A DNA stretch of 6,317 bases from Bordetella parapertussis. Lineage in GTDB: Bacteria; Pseudomonadota; Gammaproteobacteria; Burkholderiales; SG8-41. Of this stretch, positions 1 through 4,818 are shown one piece after another. A program made the position numbers and the translations under genes. The stretch's first letter is position 1. Every line of letters begins with the position of its first letter. Under the pieces are notes generated by a model, which saw nothing but the letters and a program-made list of their open reading frames with translations, made no database searches and had not been told where the DNA came from. Location of the stretch: NCBI GenBank assembly GCA_945870465.1, contig CAMBSS010000217.1, positions 1 to 6,317 on the forward strand, in the 5' to 3' direction.

Positions 1-309
1 CCGGCCGTGCTCGACCTCGCCGCGCGCGTGAAGATGATTGAAGCGCCCGAGATGAACAAGGACTTCCCGCGCAAGATGCCGGCGCGCATCAAGATTTTTC
101 TCAAAGACGGCACGGTATACGAAGGCAAGTGCGAGGTGCCCAAAGGCGAGCTTGAAAACCCGCATGTACCGGCGGAACTGGAGCGCAAGTACTACCAGCT
201 CGCCACGCCGATCTGGGGCGAGGAACGCGCGCGCAAGGCTTATCAGAGCTGGATGACTCTTGAAACGCTGGACGACGTGCGCGATTTCGCCGGCGGCGAC
301 GATTACTGA
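1..309 (+). CDS. MmgE/PrpD family protein, C-terminal part (5' end outside window)
   Basis: The reading frame is open from the first base and ends with TGA at 307-309, giving about 102 residues of a family normally near 450-500 residues, so only the C-terminal domain is visible. The segment PARIKIFLKDGTVYEG, then the P-x-G-ELENP stretch, then the ELERKYYQLA helix, is the typical end of MmgE/PrpD proteins (2-methylcitrate dehydratase, cis-aconitate decarboxylase and many uncharacterised relatives). The active-site region lies upstream and cannot be judged, so the substrate is unknown. In Burkholderiales such genes often lie near Bug-type receptors and carboxylic-acid catabolism, which fits this window. 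It is followed by a terminator hairpin and a convergent gene, so it is the last gene of its transcript. The family call is from recalled sequence pattern and is fairly secure; a specific enzyme name is not justified. Confidence 0.85.
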   Translation, partial: PAVLDLAARVKMIEAPEMNKDFPRKMPARIKIFLKDGTVYEGKCEVPKGELENPHVPAELERKYYQLATPIWGEERARKAYQSWMTLETLDDVRDFAGGDDY

Positions 310-342
310 TCCGGGCCGCTACGGCCCCATGCAACTGGAATT

Positions 343-442
343 CATCTCAAAAATTGCGTGAAGAACGTTCGTGCCGCGGTATCGAAGCATGAACCATCCT
401 TCGCCCTTCTATACATCAGGGCGAACGGATTTTTTTGAGATG
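343..442. repeat. ~100-bp stretch with 11-bp terminal inverted repeats
   Basis: CATCTCAAAAA at 343-353 is the exact reverse complement of TTTTTGAGATG at 432-442. The same terminal word bounds the hairpin repeats elsewhere in the window (ATCTCAAA at 4627 and TTTGAGAT ending at 4804; GCATCTCAAAAATAC at the junction near 6163). The interior lacks the CGCCGAT heptamers of those repeats, so it is either a different member with shared ends or a heavily diverged copy. No target-site duplication is visible in the flanks. Confidence 0.45.
398..436 (+). terminator. Rho-independent-type terminator of the MmgE/PrpD gene
   Basis: TTCGCCC at 400-406 pairs with GGGCGAA at 419-425 around a 12-nt loop; one further G-C pair is possible after a mismatch (398 with 427). 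A run of seven T follows at 430-436. The T-run starts four bases after the stem, and the loop is long, so efficiency is uncertain. Its position between two convergent genes supports the call. Confidence 0.6.
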
Positions 443-467
443 GCTTCCGGCAGGTATTCGGAACCAG

Positions 468-1061
468 CTACAGCGGCTTGATCATCAGCTTGCGGAATTT
501 GACGGTACCGGCGTTGTATTGAAGCGCGATCGGGCCATGGGTAAACGACGAGTCGTTGACGTCGACCGCATGCGCGCCGTTCATCTTGACGGTCATGCGC
601 GGACCTTGCGCGGTGATTTCAAACGTGTTCCACATGCCGGCCGCTTTGAACATCGGCGATGCTTTCGCCGGCGGCATCAGGGACGCGGTCGCCATTGCCG
701 GGCTCTTGTCCCAGATCTGGATTTCATACGAAGCTTTGGTGTTGACGACCTTCTGGTTCATGACGCGTATGTAGATGCCGCTGTTGGCTTCTTCGTCGGC
801 CCAGAACTCGGCATAGATTTCGAAATCCTTGTACGACTCCTTCGACAACAGGATGCCGGCGTCCGGCGTGCCTTTCTTGTTGGCCCAAATCGCGCCTTCG
901 CTTGCCGTCCAGTTTGCCGCGCCGAGCGTGGTGAAGTTCTGCATGCCGTTCTCGCCGTCGATCAGCGTGACCCAGCCCGGGCCGGACGGCGCGCTGGCGC
1001 AGCCGGCAAGCGCGAACACGACGACCAGCAGCCCTGCCGCAATTGCGGAAATTCGTTTCAT
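468..1061 (-). CDS. DUF1080 / 3-keto-disaccharide hydrolase-fold lipoprotein
   Basis: This 197-residue protein begins with a lipoprotein signal: MKR, a hydrophobic core, then the lipobox LAG-C with Cys21. Ala follows at +2, which predicts sorting to the outer membrane. The rest is one DUF1080 domain (concanavalin-like beta-sandwich), about residues 29-197: GWVTLIDGENGMQNF near the start, NSGIYIRV at 93-100, YEIQIWD at 112-118, the WNTFEI strand at 144-149, the MNG turn at 160-162 and a closing GPIALQ...VKFRKLMIKPL. Members act on or bind keto-sugars and glycans; this one's substrate is unknown. The longer reading from 1118 is rejected because AGGAGG lies 8 nt before the ATG at 1061 and the signal peptide starts there. 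The gene stands alone between a convergent MmgE/PrpD gene and the brnTA terminator. It is a small single-domain member, so a binding role is as plausible as catalysis. Confidence 0.88.
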   Translation of the reverse strand: MKRISAIAAGLLVVVFALAGCASAPSGPGWVTLIDGENGMQNFTTLGAANWTASEGAIWANKKGTPDAGILLSKESYKDFEIYAEFWADEEANSGIYIRVMNQKVVNTKASYEIQIWDKSPAMATASLMPPAKASPMFKAAGMWNTFEITAQGPRMTVKMNGAHAVDVNDSSFTHGPIALQYNAGTVKFRKLMIKPL

Positions 1062-1069
1062 GGTGATCT

Positions 1070-1075
1070 CCTCCT
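1070..1075 (-). promoter_or_regulatory. Shine-Dalgarno AGGAGG of the DUF1080 lipoprotein gene
   Basis: On the minus strand AGGAGG is separated by 8 nt from the ATG at 1061-1059. It decides the start in favour of the lipoprotein signal peptide, 19 codons inside the longest open frame. Confidence 0.85.
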
Positions 1076-1107
1076 GTTTGTTGTGCGGCAAACGATAACA
1101 GGGCTTC

Positions 1108-1140
1108 CGCAAAAGCAAAAGGCCGGCTTTTAACCGGCCA
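1108..1140 (-). terminator. Terminator of the brnTA operon
   Basis: Read on the minus strand, GGCCGG (1139-1134) and CCGGCC (1126-1121) form a six-pair GC stem around a 7-nt loop, followed at once by TTTTGCTTTT (1120-1111). It lies about 90 nt after the brnA stop and just before the promoter region of the downstream minus-strand lipoprotein gene, so it should separate the two transcripts. Confidence 0.7.
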
Positions 1141-1231
1141 ACGTGGTTGAGTGTGATTGTTGCGCCGCACTAACGTTACGTTCAGCAGCCGCTGCAGGCG
1201 GTCGGCTGCAACGAGCAGTTCGTCATCATGG

Positions 1232-1531
1232 TCAAGCTCTGCGGATATGGCGCTCTACATACTTCCGAAGCACCCCATCCATTCGCGATTGCCAACCATC
1301 GCCGGTAGACTTGAAATACGCAACGACTTCGGGGCTGTAACGAACGGAAACAAGCAGTTTCTTCGTTTCGGATTTAGGACGCCCGCGAAGCGCTCGAATA
1401 GGGACCATCGCCTTCAACTGCTTTGGTGAGAGAGGGAGAGCATCGGGGTCGCGCTTTGCAGCTGCGGTAATTGCCCTGTCTTCCTCAGCGGTGGGCATTC
1501 TCACGGAAGGTCGCTTAGTGACTTTGGACAT
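1232..1531 (-). CDS. brnA: BrnA-family antitoxin / autorepressor
   Basis: This 99-residue protein (MSKVTKRPSV...) has the BrnA layout: a charged, flexible N-terminal half (about residues 1-55) that would wrap the toxin, and a C-terminal ribbon-helix-helix-type DNA-binding part, with strand KKLLVSVRYSPEVVAYFKS, the GDGWQSRMDGVLRKYV helices and a basic tail ending in RRA. In the family BrnA neutralises BrnT and represses the shared promoter. I chose the ATG at 1531 because GAGAGG lies 9 nt upstream and because it gives a short overlap with the end of brnT (17 nt), the usual translational coupling; the longer start at 1606 would run deep into brnT. Partner and operator are both present, so the system looks functional. 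Confidence 0.88.
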   Translation of the reverse strand: MSKVTKRPSVRMPTAEEDRAITAAAKRDPDALPLSPKQLKAMVPIRALRGRPKSETKKLLVSVRYSPEVVAYFKSTGDGWQSRMDGVLRKYVERHIRRA

Positions 1532-1784
1532 AGTGCTTAACCTCTCGACGAGTGGCGCGGCGCAGGCTGATAATCCTTCGCACTTCGCCGCGATCAACAA
1601 AGGCAACGTAGTACAGGATGTCGGTTTCCGGTGCGAGCGCGATCATGCGCGTTTCGCTGTACCCGTACCGGCCGTCAACCCACACCAGCGCCGCTTCCCA
1701 GTCGAGTTCGATTGCCAGAGAAAGCGAAACGCCGTGCTTCGCTTGATTCGCCCTGTCCTTGGCTGGATCGAACTCAAAACGCAT
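1515..1784 (-). CDS. brnT: BrnT-family toxin (RelE-fold ribonuclease)
   Basis: This 89-residue protein matches BrnT along its full length: MRFEFDPAKDRANQAKHGVS at the N terminus (the F-x-D-PAK...N..KHGV signature), a central WVDGRYGYSETR segment, and the RRIISLRRATRREVKHY C terminus, whose basic RIIS-x-R-x-A core is the family hallmark. BrnT cleaves RNA and slows growth when BrnA is lost. No frameshift or missing motif is visible. The ATG at 1784 gives the canonical family N terminus. There is no convincing Shine-Dalgarno before it, and the predicted promoter places the RNA start almost on the ATG, so translation may be leaderless. It is the first gene of a two-gene operon with brnA, divergent from the Bug receptor gene. 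Confidence 0.92.
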   Translation of the reverse strand: MRFEFDPAKDRANQAKHGVSLSLAIELDWEAALVWVDGRYGYSETRMIALAPETDILYYVAFVDRGEVRRIISLRRATRREVKHYVQSH

Positions 1785-1786
1785 TC

Positions 1787-1806
1787 TTTACTGTAGCTAC
1801 AATAAA
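1787..1806. promoter_or_regulatory. Palindromic operator for brnTA (probable BrnA site)
   Basis: A 20-bp palindrome with a single mismatched pair (C1791 against A1802): TTTACTGTAGCTACAATAAA, whose core TGTAGCTACA (1792-1801) is perfect. It starts 3 bp before the brnT ATG and covers the predicted -10 box. BrnA-type antitoxins autorepress from such sites; the assignment to BrnA is inferred from position. Confidence 0.7.
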
Positions 1807-1818
1807 TGCGCCGGTCAA
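1790..1818 (-). promoter_or_regulatory. Predicted sigma-70-type promoter of brnTA
   Basis: On the minus strand TTGACC (1818-1813, five of six to consensus) and TACAGT (1795-1790, four of six) are separated by exactly 17 bp. The start point would fall at or within a base or two of the brnT ATG. Confidence 0.55.
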
Positions 1819-1849
1819 GCTCGTTGCTTGCGCGACCTGCCGTTATGAC

Positions 1850-1871
1850 GCCGGACTCAATATTGTCCGGC
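1850..1871. other. Hairpin in the brnT-Bug intergenic region
   Basis: GCCGGAC (1850-1856) pairs with GTCCGGC (1865-1871) around an 8-nt AT-rich loop that contains CAATATTG in an alternative register. There is no T-run on either strand, so a terminator is unlikely; an operator for the receptor gene or a 5' leader structure is possible. A -10-like TAAAAT follows at 1892-1897, without a good -35 partner. Confidence 0.35.
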
Positions 1872-1922
1872 AATGGACCCGATAGCAGCGGTAAAATTCG
1901 CTCCTCATAGAAAGGAACCTCC

Positions 1923-2888
1923 ATGTCCGCATCCCGCATCCTGATCGCCGCCCTGCTATGCGCCTCATCCTCATACGCTGTTGCCCAGAATTATCCCTCC
2001 CGCACCGCGCGCATGATAGTGCCGTGGACTGCCGGCGGCACCGCCGACCTGATGGCGCGCATCGCGAGCCAGAAATTTTCCGAGAGCTTCGGCCAGCAGT
2101 TCGTGGTGGACAACCGCCCCGGCGCGGGCGGATTGATCGGCACCGATCAGGTCGCCAAAGCTGCGCCCGACGGATATACGTTATTGCTGGCCACCACCGC
2201 GCCCAATTCGGTGGCGCCGAGTCTCTACGCGAAACTTCCGTTCGATCCCGTCAAGGATTTCGCGTCGATATCACTGATGGCCACCACTTGCTACGTGCTG
2301 TCGGTGCATCCCTCGATGCCGGTCAGCAATGCACGGCAACTCGTGGCGCTGGCGAAATCGCGGCCCGGCCAACTGACTTTTTCGTCACCCGGCAGCGGCA
2401 CGCCGAATCACCTGTCCGGCGAAATGCTGAAAATGCTCACCGGCATCGATATGCAGCACGTGCCCTTCAAAGGCAGCGCCCAGGCCATCTCCGATGTGAT
2501 CGGCGGGCAAATCGCGCTGAGTTTCGAAAATATCGTAGTGGCGAGCCCCTTCGTAAAAAACGGCCGCCTCAAAGCACTCGCGGTTACCAGCGCCAAGCGA
2601 GCCAACGCTTTGCCGTCAGTGCCAACCATGGCCGAGTCCGGTGTAGCGGGCTTCGAAGCAGTCGGCTGGTTCGGTGTGGTTGCGCCCGCCGCTATCCCCA
2701 AAGACATCCTTGCAAAATTGAACACCGAAATGGCGCGCATGCTCGCGTCACCTGATGTCAAAGAGCGCATTTCCAGTCTCGGTGCCGAAGTCGTCAGCAC
2801 GACGCCCGAAGGCATGGATCAATTCAATCAGGCGCAGATTGCGTTGTGGGGGAAGGTGGTCAAAGCCTCTGGCGCGCGTGCCGAATAG
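1923..2888 (+). CDS. Bug-family periplasmic substrate-binding receptor (TctC-like)
   Basis: A complete 321-residue receptor of the usual family length. Residues 1-21 are a Sec signal peptide ending AVA before QNYPSR; Cys13 is not in a proper lipobox, so the mature protein should be soluble in the periplasm. Family landmarks follow in order: YPSRTARMIVPWTAGGTAD (24-42), the N-x-PGAGG ligand loop (64-69), AAPDGYTLL (80-88), the inter-domain LTFSSPGSGTPNHL region, HVPFKGSAQAISDVIGGQI, LPSVPTMAES and a closing ALWGKVVKASG helix. Such receptors bind carboxylates or other organic acids for tripartite tricarboxylate transporters or for signalling; most, like this one, have no adjacent membrane subunits, and the ligand cannot be read from sequence. 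AAAGGA about 7 nt upstream supports the ATG. The gene is divergent from brnTA and monocistronic as far as can be seen. Confidence 0.95.
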   Translation: MSASRILIAALLCASSSYAVAQNYPSRTARMIVPWTAGGTADLMARIASQKFSESFGQQFVVDNRPGAGGLIGTDQVAKAAPDGYTLLLATTAPNSVAPSLYAKLPFDPVKDFASISLMATTCYVLSVHPSMPVSNARQLVALAKSRPGQLTFSSPGSGTPNHLSGEMLKMLTGIDMQHVPFKGSAQAISDVIGGQIALSFENIVVASPFVKNGRLKALAVTSAKRANALPSVPTMAESGVAGFEAVGWFGVVAPAAIPKDILAKLNTEMARMLASPDVKERISSLGAEVVSTTPEGMDQFNQAQIALWGKVVKASGARAE

Positions 2889-3034
2889 GGCGCGACCAAG
2901 GTGTCGCATCTTGGCCGTTGCGGCTGGATCAAATTACCGGAGACCTTATCGGCCGGATCGCACAGCGTTTGAACTGGGGCGGCTTTTCGTGACATTCAGG
3001 GCGTGAATCGCCTCCTATAAAAAATCCGGAGGAC

Positions 3035-3063
3035 TTGCGAAGAAATAACATATTTGTTATCAT
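3035..3063 (+). promoter_or_regulatory. Predicted promoter of the decayed higB-higA locus
   Basis: TTGCGA (3035-3040) and TATCAT (3058-3063, five of six to the -10 consensus) are separated by 17 bp. The start point would lie near 3070, directly before the GTG of the toxin remnant at 3071. It is probably the only promoter for the surviving antitoxin gene. Confidence 0.45.
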
Positions 3064-3070
3064 TTATTTC
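3042..3070. promoter_or_regulatory. Nested inverted repeats, probable HigA-type operator
   Basis: Two overlapping dyads cover the predicted spacer and -10 box: ATAACA (3045-3050) with TGTTAT (3055-3060), and GAAATAA (3042-3048) with TTATTTC (3064-3070). XRE antitoxins of the HigA type bind short ATAAC/GTTAT-like dyads in their own promoter. The binding partner is inferred from position only. Confidence 0.5.
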
Positions 3071-3153
3071 GTGGTCTACACGCTTGCTTACTACAGCAAA
3101 GGCGTGCAAGAGCAGATCCTCGAATGAAGAAGGTCAAACGTGCGAACTCATAA
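3071..3153 (+). pseudogene. Remnant of a HigB/Gp49-like RelE-family toxin, internally deleted
   Basis: From the GTG at 3071 the frame reads VVYTLAYYSKGVQEQILE and then stops (TGA 3125-3127). This is the N terminus of phage Gp49/HigB-like toxins (typically M-x-YT-x-x-YYS-x-x-VQ-x-x-IL). In the +2-shifted frame, from about 3121, it reads RMKKVKRANS and stops at 3151-3153; this is the C-terminal tail of the same family (RMKEVKRA-like), ending 14 nt inside the antitoxin gene exactly as in intact operons. Roughly 80 residues, including the catalytic centre, are missing between the two, and the ends are in different frames. The junction lies within about 3117-3124. The toxin is therefore certainly inactive if this reading is right. 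The identification rests on recalled family patterns over two short segments, but order, spacing to the antitoxin and promoter position all agree. Confidence 0.65.
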
Positions 3154-3427
3154 TCAACCGGTCAAAAAGCTCATGCGCCGTCCAGGTGTGCGCGCCGAAG
3201 TCGAGCGTATTGAACGGGAGGAAGGTGTCCTCCTGGATGCCCTGCTCAAGGCGCGCCAAAAGGCCGGCCTCACCCAAGCACAGATTGCCGAGCTCATGGG
3301 AACTCAAGCATCCGCCATTGCCCGCCTGGAGCGGGCGCTCGCAACTGGCAAGCACTCGCCATCGCTCGCGACTGTGCGCAAGTATGTCAAAGCATGTGGC
3401 AAGCGTCTGGTTCTGCGTGTGGCGTAA
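3140..3427 (+). CDS. HigA-like XRE-family antitoxin (orphaned)
   Basis: This 95-residue helix-turn-helix protein has an N-terminal toxin-binding part (about 1-35, MRTHNQPVKKLMRRPGVRAE then EREE), then an XRE domain at 36-66 with LTQAQIAELMGTQASAIARLE, and the conserved GKHSPSLATVRKYVKACG segment at 70-87 that marks antitoxins of HigB/Gp49-type pairs. The GTG at 3140 is chosen because AAGAAGG lies 6 nt upstream and because the protein starts MRTHN-, usual for the family. In complete loci the antitoxin represses its own operon and sequesters the toxin; here the toxin gene upstream is deleted, so the protein is at most a DNA-binding autoregulator or a defence against related toxins encoded elsewhere. 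Its own reading frame is undamaged, which suggests recent toxin loss or continued selection. Confidence 0.87.
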   Translation: MRTHNQPVKKLMRRPGVRAEVERIEREEGVLLDALLKARQKAGLTQAQIAELMGTQASAIARLERALATGKHSPSLATVRKYVKACGKRLVLRVA

Positions 3428-3436
3428 CAAGCGAAC

Positions 3437-3456
3437 GGCCAGTTTTTATACTGGCC
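3437..3456. terminator. Hairpin between convergent antitoxin and LysR genes
   Basis: GGCCAGT (3437-3443) pairs perfectly with ACTGGCC (3450-3456) around a T-rich 6-nt loop, 9 nt after the antitoxin stop. No T-run follows directly on the plus strand, so it is a weak intrinsic terminator at best. Its position between convergent genes suggests a bidirectional role. Confidence 0.5.
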
Positions 3457-3512
3457 AATGTGCTTAAAAATATTAGTGGCGCGTGAGCGAATCGAACACC
3501 TGATCTACGAAT

Positions 3513-4415
3513 TTATTCGACAGATTGCGGCGCAACGCGCCGCAGCGCATTCATGAGCCGGGCAGCTACGGGCGGCAAGTACGCGCCGGGCCGCGAAATG
3601 ACGCCGAGTGATCGCTCAATGCGGAGTGGTGCAACGTCGAGCAGCGCCAGTTCGCGCGTCACGCCGGACGCACGGACCACACCAGTAGGCAGATAGCCGA
3701 CCAGATCAGAACGCGCCACCGCAGCGAGCAGCACCTGAGTGGAGTTCGATTCAAGCGCCACCTCCGGGGCCGGCATACGGCGCGCGTGCAATACGCGTTG
3801 CAGTGTCTGCCGCGAAGTGACCGAAGCGTTGGGCAACGCCCAGTGGACATCGGCAAGCTGTGTCAGATCAATCTGGCGAACCCGGGCAAGTGCATGCCGT
3901 TTGCGGACAAATACCGTCATCACGTCTTTGCCGAGCGACTCGTAAGTCATGCCCGCAACGCGAGGCTCCGGAAAACTGCCGTACACGAGATCGAGTTCGC
4001 CGCGCCCAAGCGCCGCCAGCAACACGTCACTGTGCCCCACTACCACCTGGATGAACAAGCGTGGCGACCCGCGCAAAAGCTCAACACAGACCGATGGCAA
4101 TAAATGCTCGCCCGCCGTCGGCACCGTGCCGATCCGCAAGTGGCCCGATACGCCCGAACTAAGGTCCTTGGCCTCGCGCAACGCGCCGTCGATGACCGAA
4201 TGAATGTGCGTCGCGCGCGCGATCAGGGCAGCACCGACCTGCGTGAGCACTACGCCGCGCGGTGTGCGCTCAAGCAACCGCGCACCCACGGCGGCCTCCA
4301 GCCGGGCGACGCTTTTGCTCAAGGCAGGCTGGGTGAGCCCAAGCTTGTTCGCCGCGCGCCCGAAGTGGCCGTGCTGGGCGACGACACGAAAGTATTCGAG
4401 GTCTCGAATTTCCAT
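3513..4415 (-). CDS. LysR-family transcriptional regulator
   Basis: A complete 300-residue LysR regulator. The winged helix-turn-helix is at about 5-63 (MEIRDLEYFRVVAQHGHFGR, then AANKLGLTQPALSKSVARLE and the LLER-x-x-x-GVVLT wing), followed by the linker helix and a periplasmic-binding-fold effector domain from about residue 91 (HLRIGTVP ... GELDLVYG ... VRKRHAL ... WALPNASV ... VGYLPTGVV). The effector is not predictable; GELDLVYG and the overall pattern resemble the GbpR/CbpR-like group that responds to aromatic or sugar compounds, but this is only an impression. The start at 4415 gives the canonical N terminus; no strong Shine-Dalgarno precedes it. It is divergent from the region that once held a Bug receptor gene and now leads to the Old Yellow Enzyme gene, the usual placement for a regulator of that module. 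Confidence 0.95.
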   Translation of the reverse strand: MEIRDLEYFRVVAQHGHFGRAANKLGLTQPALSKSVARLEAAVGARLLERTPRGVVLTQVGAALIARATHIHSVIDGALREAKDLSSGVSGHLRIGTVPTAGEHLLPSVCVELLRGSPRLFIQVVVGHSDVLLAALGRGELDLVYGSFPEPRVAGMTYESLGKDVMTVFVRKRHALARVRQIDLTQLADVHWALPNASVTSRQTLQRVLHARRMPAPEVALESNSTQVLLAAVARSDLVGYLPTGVVRASGVTRELALLDVAPLRIERSLGVISRPGAYLPPVAARLMNALRRVAPQSVE

Positions 4416-4427
4416 TGATTACCAAAA

Positions 4428-4440
4428 GTTATTAAATAAC
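4428..4440. promoter_or_regulatory. Inverted repeat upstream of the LysR gene
   Basis: GTTATT and AATAAC flank one central base, forming a perfect 13-bp dyad 12 bp before the LysR start codon. The position suits autoregulation or a divergent promoter. It is very AT-rich, so a -10 region or chance is possible; it is not a textbook T-N11-A site. Confidence 0.35.
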
Positions 4441-4484
4441 TGTTTTGGGGAATTTTACGGCATGCAGAGTTTGCCGCAGAATAA

Positions 4485-4676
4485 AACGGTTGTCATATCG
4501 CAACCGTGCGCGTGAGCAAGCCCGCGGATTTCGCCAGCCTTATCGCGAGAGAAATGAAACTATGGGGTAAAGTAGAGCCCGCCGACAAGATCGGCGAACC
4601 ATTACCCGCCCCAAAAACCAGAAGCTATCTCAAACGCAGTTTGGAACCGCCGATGGACGCGGATGAACGCAGATAA
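4485..4676 (+). pseudogene. 3' remnant of a Bug-family receptor gene
   Basis: This frame is open from just after a TAA at 4482-4484 to the TAA at 4674-4676. Codons from about 4494 read HIATVRVSKPADFASL, then IAREMKLWGKVEPADKIG, the C-terminal helix region of Bug receptors (compare LGAEVVSTTPEGMDQFNQ and ALWGKVVKASG in the intact receptor of this window). About 290 residues including the signal peptide are absent, and no start codon with a ribosome binding site serves this frame. The last ~17 codons and the stop come from the adjoining hairpin repeat. A LysR gene divergent from a Bug gene is a very common arrangement in Burkholderiales, so I infer that the receptor body was deleted between the divergent promoter and its last ~30 codons. 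Identification rests on about 30 residues. Confidence 0.6.
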
Positions 4677-4805
4677 GCACGGAGGATTTGACCTTAATTC
4701 GGGGAAAAGGTCTGGAATAATATCGGCGTCAATCGGCGTACCCCTCAAGGGGGTATTAAAAAGAATGTATCGGCAGTTGCTTGTCGGTGTTGTATTTTTG
4801 AGATG
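4627..4805 (-). repeat. Dispersed hairpin repeat, diverged copy in inverted orientation
   Basis: The reverse complement aligns with the two copies at the window end along its length. The ends are ATCTCAAA (4627-4634) and TTTGAGAT (4797-4804). The arm at 4645-4674 ends with the word GATGAACGCAGATAAG that is shared by all copies; the other arm, at 4722-4740 plus 4769-4778, carries the ATCGGCGTCAATCGGCGTA words. Compared with the other copies it carries a 28-nt insertion (4741-4768) in the second arm, and its loop has diverged and lost the C10 tract. It begins inside the Bug remnant frame and ends 13 nt before the Old Yellow Enzyme start codon. Confidence 0.8.
4739..4755. other. GC hairpin inside the repeat's 28-nt insertion
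   Basis: TACCCC (4739-4744) pairs with GGGGTA (4750-4755) around a 5-nt loop, followed by TTAAAAAG. It is absent from the two other copies. No clear terminator T-run follows on the plus strand, and nothing identifies a function. Confidence 0.4.
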
Positions 4806-4818
4806 AGTTCTAATACTT

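Noticed and set aside
435..1133. Long plus-strand open frame (232 codons) antisense to the DUF1080 gene
   Set aside because: Its translation is Arg/His/Val-rich without any family pattern and is the shadow of the minus-strand gene, which has a lipobox, a strong Shine-Dalgarno and full domain match.
1958..2755. 265-codon plus-strand frame inside the Bug gene
   Set aside because: A +2 shadow of the receptor gene: low-complexity Arg/Ala/His composition, no ribosome binding site, and the real frame has a complete signal peptide and family motifs.
2882..2992. Short open frame reading LDQITGDLIGRIAQRLNW before a TGA
   Set aside because: It looks mildly protein-like and could be a gene fragment, but I recognise no family, it has no start codon with a binding site, and it may be chance in a GC-rich spacer. 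The rest of 2889-3034 shows nothing I can support.
4101..4418. Plus-strand open frames opposite the LysR gene
   Set aside because: They are antisense shadows; the LysR reading has full-length family similarity and normal codon choice.
4580..4596. CGCCGA/TCGGCG hairpin as terminator of the Bug remnant
   Set aside because: It lies within the reading frame of the remnant's C terminus and no T-run follows.
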